From NCBI GenBank assembly GCA_900074885.1, contig FJUW01000045.1, positions 1 to 64,000 on the forward strand: DNA of 64,000 nt. The letters are read 5' to 3'. Every line of letters begins with the position of its first letter. Position 1 is the first letter of the stretch. The stretch is from Rhynchosporium graminicola (lineage: Eukaryota > Ascomycota > Leotiomycetes > Helotiales > Ploettnerulaceae). The position numbers and the translations under genes were made by a program. Of this stretch, positions 62,157-64,000 are shown piece by piece. The notes beneath the pieces were generated by a model. The model saw nothing but the letters and a program-made list of their open reading frames with translations. It searched no databases and was not told the origin of the DNA.

Positions 62157-63219
62157 TCAAGCCATGCTTTTCGCGGGATAACGCTTAGCCTTCCGTTTGT
62201 TTGCCAACTTCATCCAAATCCCAATAGCACCAAGTATGACCATAAAACACAATCCCTTTTGCAACACGCTCCACTCGGCAGATTCGTTCGCGGCATCGGT
62301 ATCTGGAACAACGGGAACAACAGGAGGCACGATGCCGGTCTTGATAGGTCCGGGGACGACAGTCGAAGTGTGGACGACTGGCGTTTCTGACTCTCCTGCA
62401 ACGAATGCTGCTCCTCCATATTTGACATCTGTGCGTCGGACAGCCAGAATCAGCATGTCCACCAAAGCAAATGCGTGCTGTGCTGAAGGAAAGGTACTTT
62501 ATAGTTCTACGTGGATACCTTCTGGTGGTACTGGGATCTCGCCGCTCTTGGCGATTGTCACTGCCACCTTTGGCTTGTCTCCGCCTCCCTTGGGGACGTT
62601 CTCGATAGCTTGGACGACGGAGTAACCCTCGAGGACTTCGCCGAAGACGACGTGCTTTCCGTCGAGGTGGCTGTGAAGGAGTTAGCAGTGGAAGCTGGAA
62701 ATGTTGAAGCCACTTACCCTGGGGTAGATGTGGTAATGAAGAATTGGGAACCGTTGGTATCTTCTCCAGCGTTGGCCATGGACAAAAGACCAACCTTGGA
62801 GTGCTTCAACTTGAAGTTCTCATCGGGGAACTTGTCGCCGTAGACTACATTCCATTAGCACAGCCTTCGATTGTCAATAGCAGATACCTACTTGACTTTC
62901 CACCAGTTCCATCTCCCTTTGTGAAGTCACCTCCCTGGATCATGAATCCCTTGATAACACGGTGGAAGGTAGAAGACTCAAATCCAAATCCCTTCTCTCC
63001 AGTAGCCAAAGCACGGAAGTTCTCAACAGTCTTTGGGACAGTTCCTCCGTATAATCCAATGACAATCTTGCCCATATCCTCTTCGCCATGTTTGATTTCG
63101 AAGAAGACCTTGGCAGTGATCTTAGGGCCCACGAGAGCTTCAGCTGTGCGCGAGAAGAATGCGAACGTGATGGCGATGATCAACATCACCGACACGACGA
63201 AGCGCTGAATAGTGAACAT
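62157..63219 (-). CDS. ER-type cyclophilin (peptidyl-prolyl cis-trans isomerase), with possible membrane-anchored isoform
   Basis: Accelerates cis-trans isomerisation of Xaa-Pro bonds during folding in the secretory pathway. Exons: 62892-63219 (from MFTIQRF), 62718-62844 and 62670 down to a TAA at 62499; two 47-nt introns (62845-62891, donor GTAGGT; 62671-62717, donor GTAAGT) restore the frame exactly. The short product is 208 residues. Residues 1-28 are a signal peptide (hydrophobic [15 protein letters not shown], then TAEA). The core contains [34 protein letters not shown] with the catalytic Arg and Gln, [15 protein letters not shown] and [11 protein letters not shown]. The residue matching Trp121 of human CypA is His. 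The C-terminus GIHVEL resembles an HDEL-type retention signal. Beyond the TAA the same frame stays open to a TGA at 62157, with a membrane span ([18 protein letters not shown]) and basic tail; a 36-nt GT-AG segment (62483-62518) would skip the stop and give 310 residues. Confidence 0.88.
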
Positions 63220-63520
63220 TTTGAATTCAATTGGTGGTTTTTGGTTAATGCTGTACGAATGTGATCGTGGCACATTTAAAGGTCGAGGTTGAAAGCAAAT
63301 TGAGATTAGAAGCGCACTCAGGGACTCAGGGAGGGGAGCTTGCTCGGATACCAACTAGAGTTTCGAATAGGTGTCGATTACAATGGGCTAAGTCACGTGT
63401 TGGTGGGCGGTAAGAGCTCGAAAGTGGCAGAAAATGTAAAGACGACAACACCAAAATTGGACCCGCGATATTCCGCAAATTCTTCCTCCATTCCAAGCTG
63501 CTACAAGGTAAATTCACACA
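63220..63520. promoter_or_regulatory. Divergent promoter shared by cyclophilin and uS13m
   Basis: 301 bp separate the two start codons on opposite strands. TCACGTG at 63393-63399 contains the CACGTG palindrome bound by bHLH factors such as Cbf1 in yeast; whether it acts here is inference. Confidence 0.6.
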
Positions 63521-63981
63521 ATGGTAAACCCAAGATGACTGTATTTCATTCTGTAATATGCTTACATCTCCAGGTCTTCTTACTCGGCATTCCCTTCGCT
63601 GAAACGAAGCTCCTAAAGGTATCTCCTCCGCCCATTACCAACCCACCCGACACATCTAACCTTTCTCAGGCCTGCCTCGAGCGCTTCTACGGTATCGGCG
63701 CTCAGCACTCATCCCGCATGCTAGCCAAACACTCCATCTTTCCAGCGGCACGAATTGGTGACCTGCCCACTAAGACCATCCTCGCTCTCGATGCCGACTT
63801 ATCAGCCATGAAGATCGAGAACGAATTACGGCACGAGATGCGGGCGAATATCCTGCGTCTGAGGACAATGGGTAGCTATAGGGGCGTGAGACATGCAATG
63901 GGTTATCCGGTTCGAGGACAGAGGACGAGGAGCCAGATCATGAATTCGAGGAAATTGAATAGGACGACGAGGATTGGTTGA
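63521..63981 (+). CDS. SWS2: Mitochondrial small-subunit ribosomal protein uS13m
   Basis: A protein of the head of the mitochondrial ribosomal small subunit, where bacterial S13 contacts the tRNA and the large subunit. Exon 1 codes only for the start Met (63521-63523). Intron 1 is 63524-63573 (GTAAAC...CCAG), exon 2 is 63574-63618 (VFLLGIPFAETKLLK), intron 2 is 63619-63669 (GTATCT...CTCAG), exon 3 is 63670-63981. The product has 119 residues, close to the usual size for fungal uS13m. Family hallmarks are the N-terminal strand, ERFYGIGAQHSSRMLAK, and the C-terminal MGSYRGVRHAMGYPVRGQRT followed by a basic tail. The frame also stays open upstream and through both introns, so an unspliced reading gives a misleading 213-codon protein. 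Transcribed away from the cyclophilin gene. Confidence 0.92.
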
Positions 63982-64000
63982 AGAGGGACACCTTGATTGA

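Noticed and set aside
62185..62843. Frames overlapping the cyclophilin gene on both strands (62185-62793 minus; 62197-62625 and 62511-62843 plus; also 62744-63208 plus)
   Set aside because: Alternative frames of a gene with clear domain and splice-site support.

Overview
The window looks like a chromosome segment of a filamentous ascomycete (Pezizomycotina; class not resolved). Two things point there: genes with short introns (47-112 nt) using GTAAGT/GTATGT-type donors, and a very strong repeat-induced point mutation (RIP) signature. From base 1 to 57,027 the DNA is saturated with TpA and almost devoid of CpA and TpG, so every old reading frame is cut by TAA and TAG. From 57,028 to the end the composition is that of ordinary genes. 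I see no prokaryotic features, rRNA, tRNA or CRISPR array.

Layout. (1) 1-2,315: the tail of a minus-strand Copia element, cut by the window edge. (2) 2,316-9,484: RIP-damaged DNA with no LTR and no second copy in the window. It holds a dead short-chain dehydrogenase/reductase gene and a long masked reading frame of unknown nature. (3) 9,485-15,497: a full-length plus-strand Copia element (C3). (4) 15,503-16,390: the putative promoter and first 91 codons of a host gene for a secreted Ser/Thr/Pro-rich protein. (5) 16,391-57,027: a 40.6-kb nest of six LTR retrotransposons inserted in that gene. (6) 57,028-57,354: the rest of the same gene, in frame. (7) 57,355-64,000: a normal gene region with a possible Cys-rich exon, a small basic Ser/Thr-rich protein gene, an ER-type cyclophilin gene and a divergently transcribed mitochondrial ribosomal protein uS13m gene.

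The nest can be dissected exactly from LTR pairs and 5-bp target-site duplications (TSDs). C1 (Copia, minus) entered the host gene (TSD GTTTC, left copy RIP-mutated to ATTTC). C2 (Copia, minus, TSD CTCTT) and G1 (Gypsy, minus, TSD AAAAC) entered C1. G2 (Gypsy, plus, TSD GTATA) entered G1. G4 (Gypsy, plus, TSD CTAAG) and G3 (Gypsy, plus, TSD GATAG) entered G2, G3 landing inside the 3' LTR of G2. All are inactivated. Chromodomain-like tails on G1, G2 and G3 mark them as chromoviruses. G4 carries an additional 322-codon frame on the strand opposite to pol.

One part of G3 (1,590 bp) occurs twice around a single N and is probably an assembly artefact. Products and splice sites were inferred by reading the sequence; no database search was possible.
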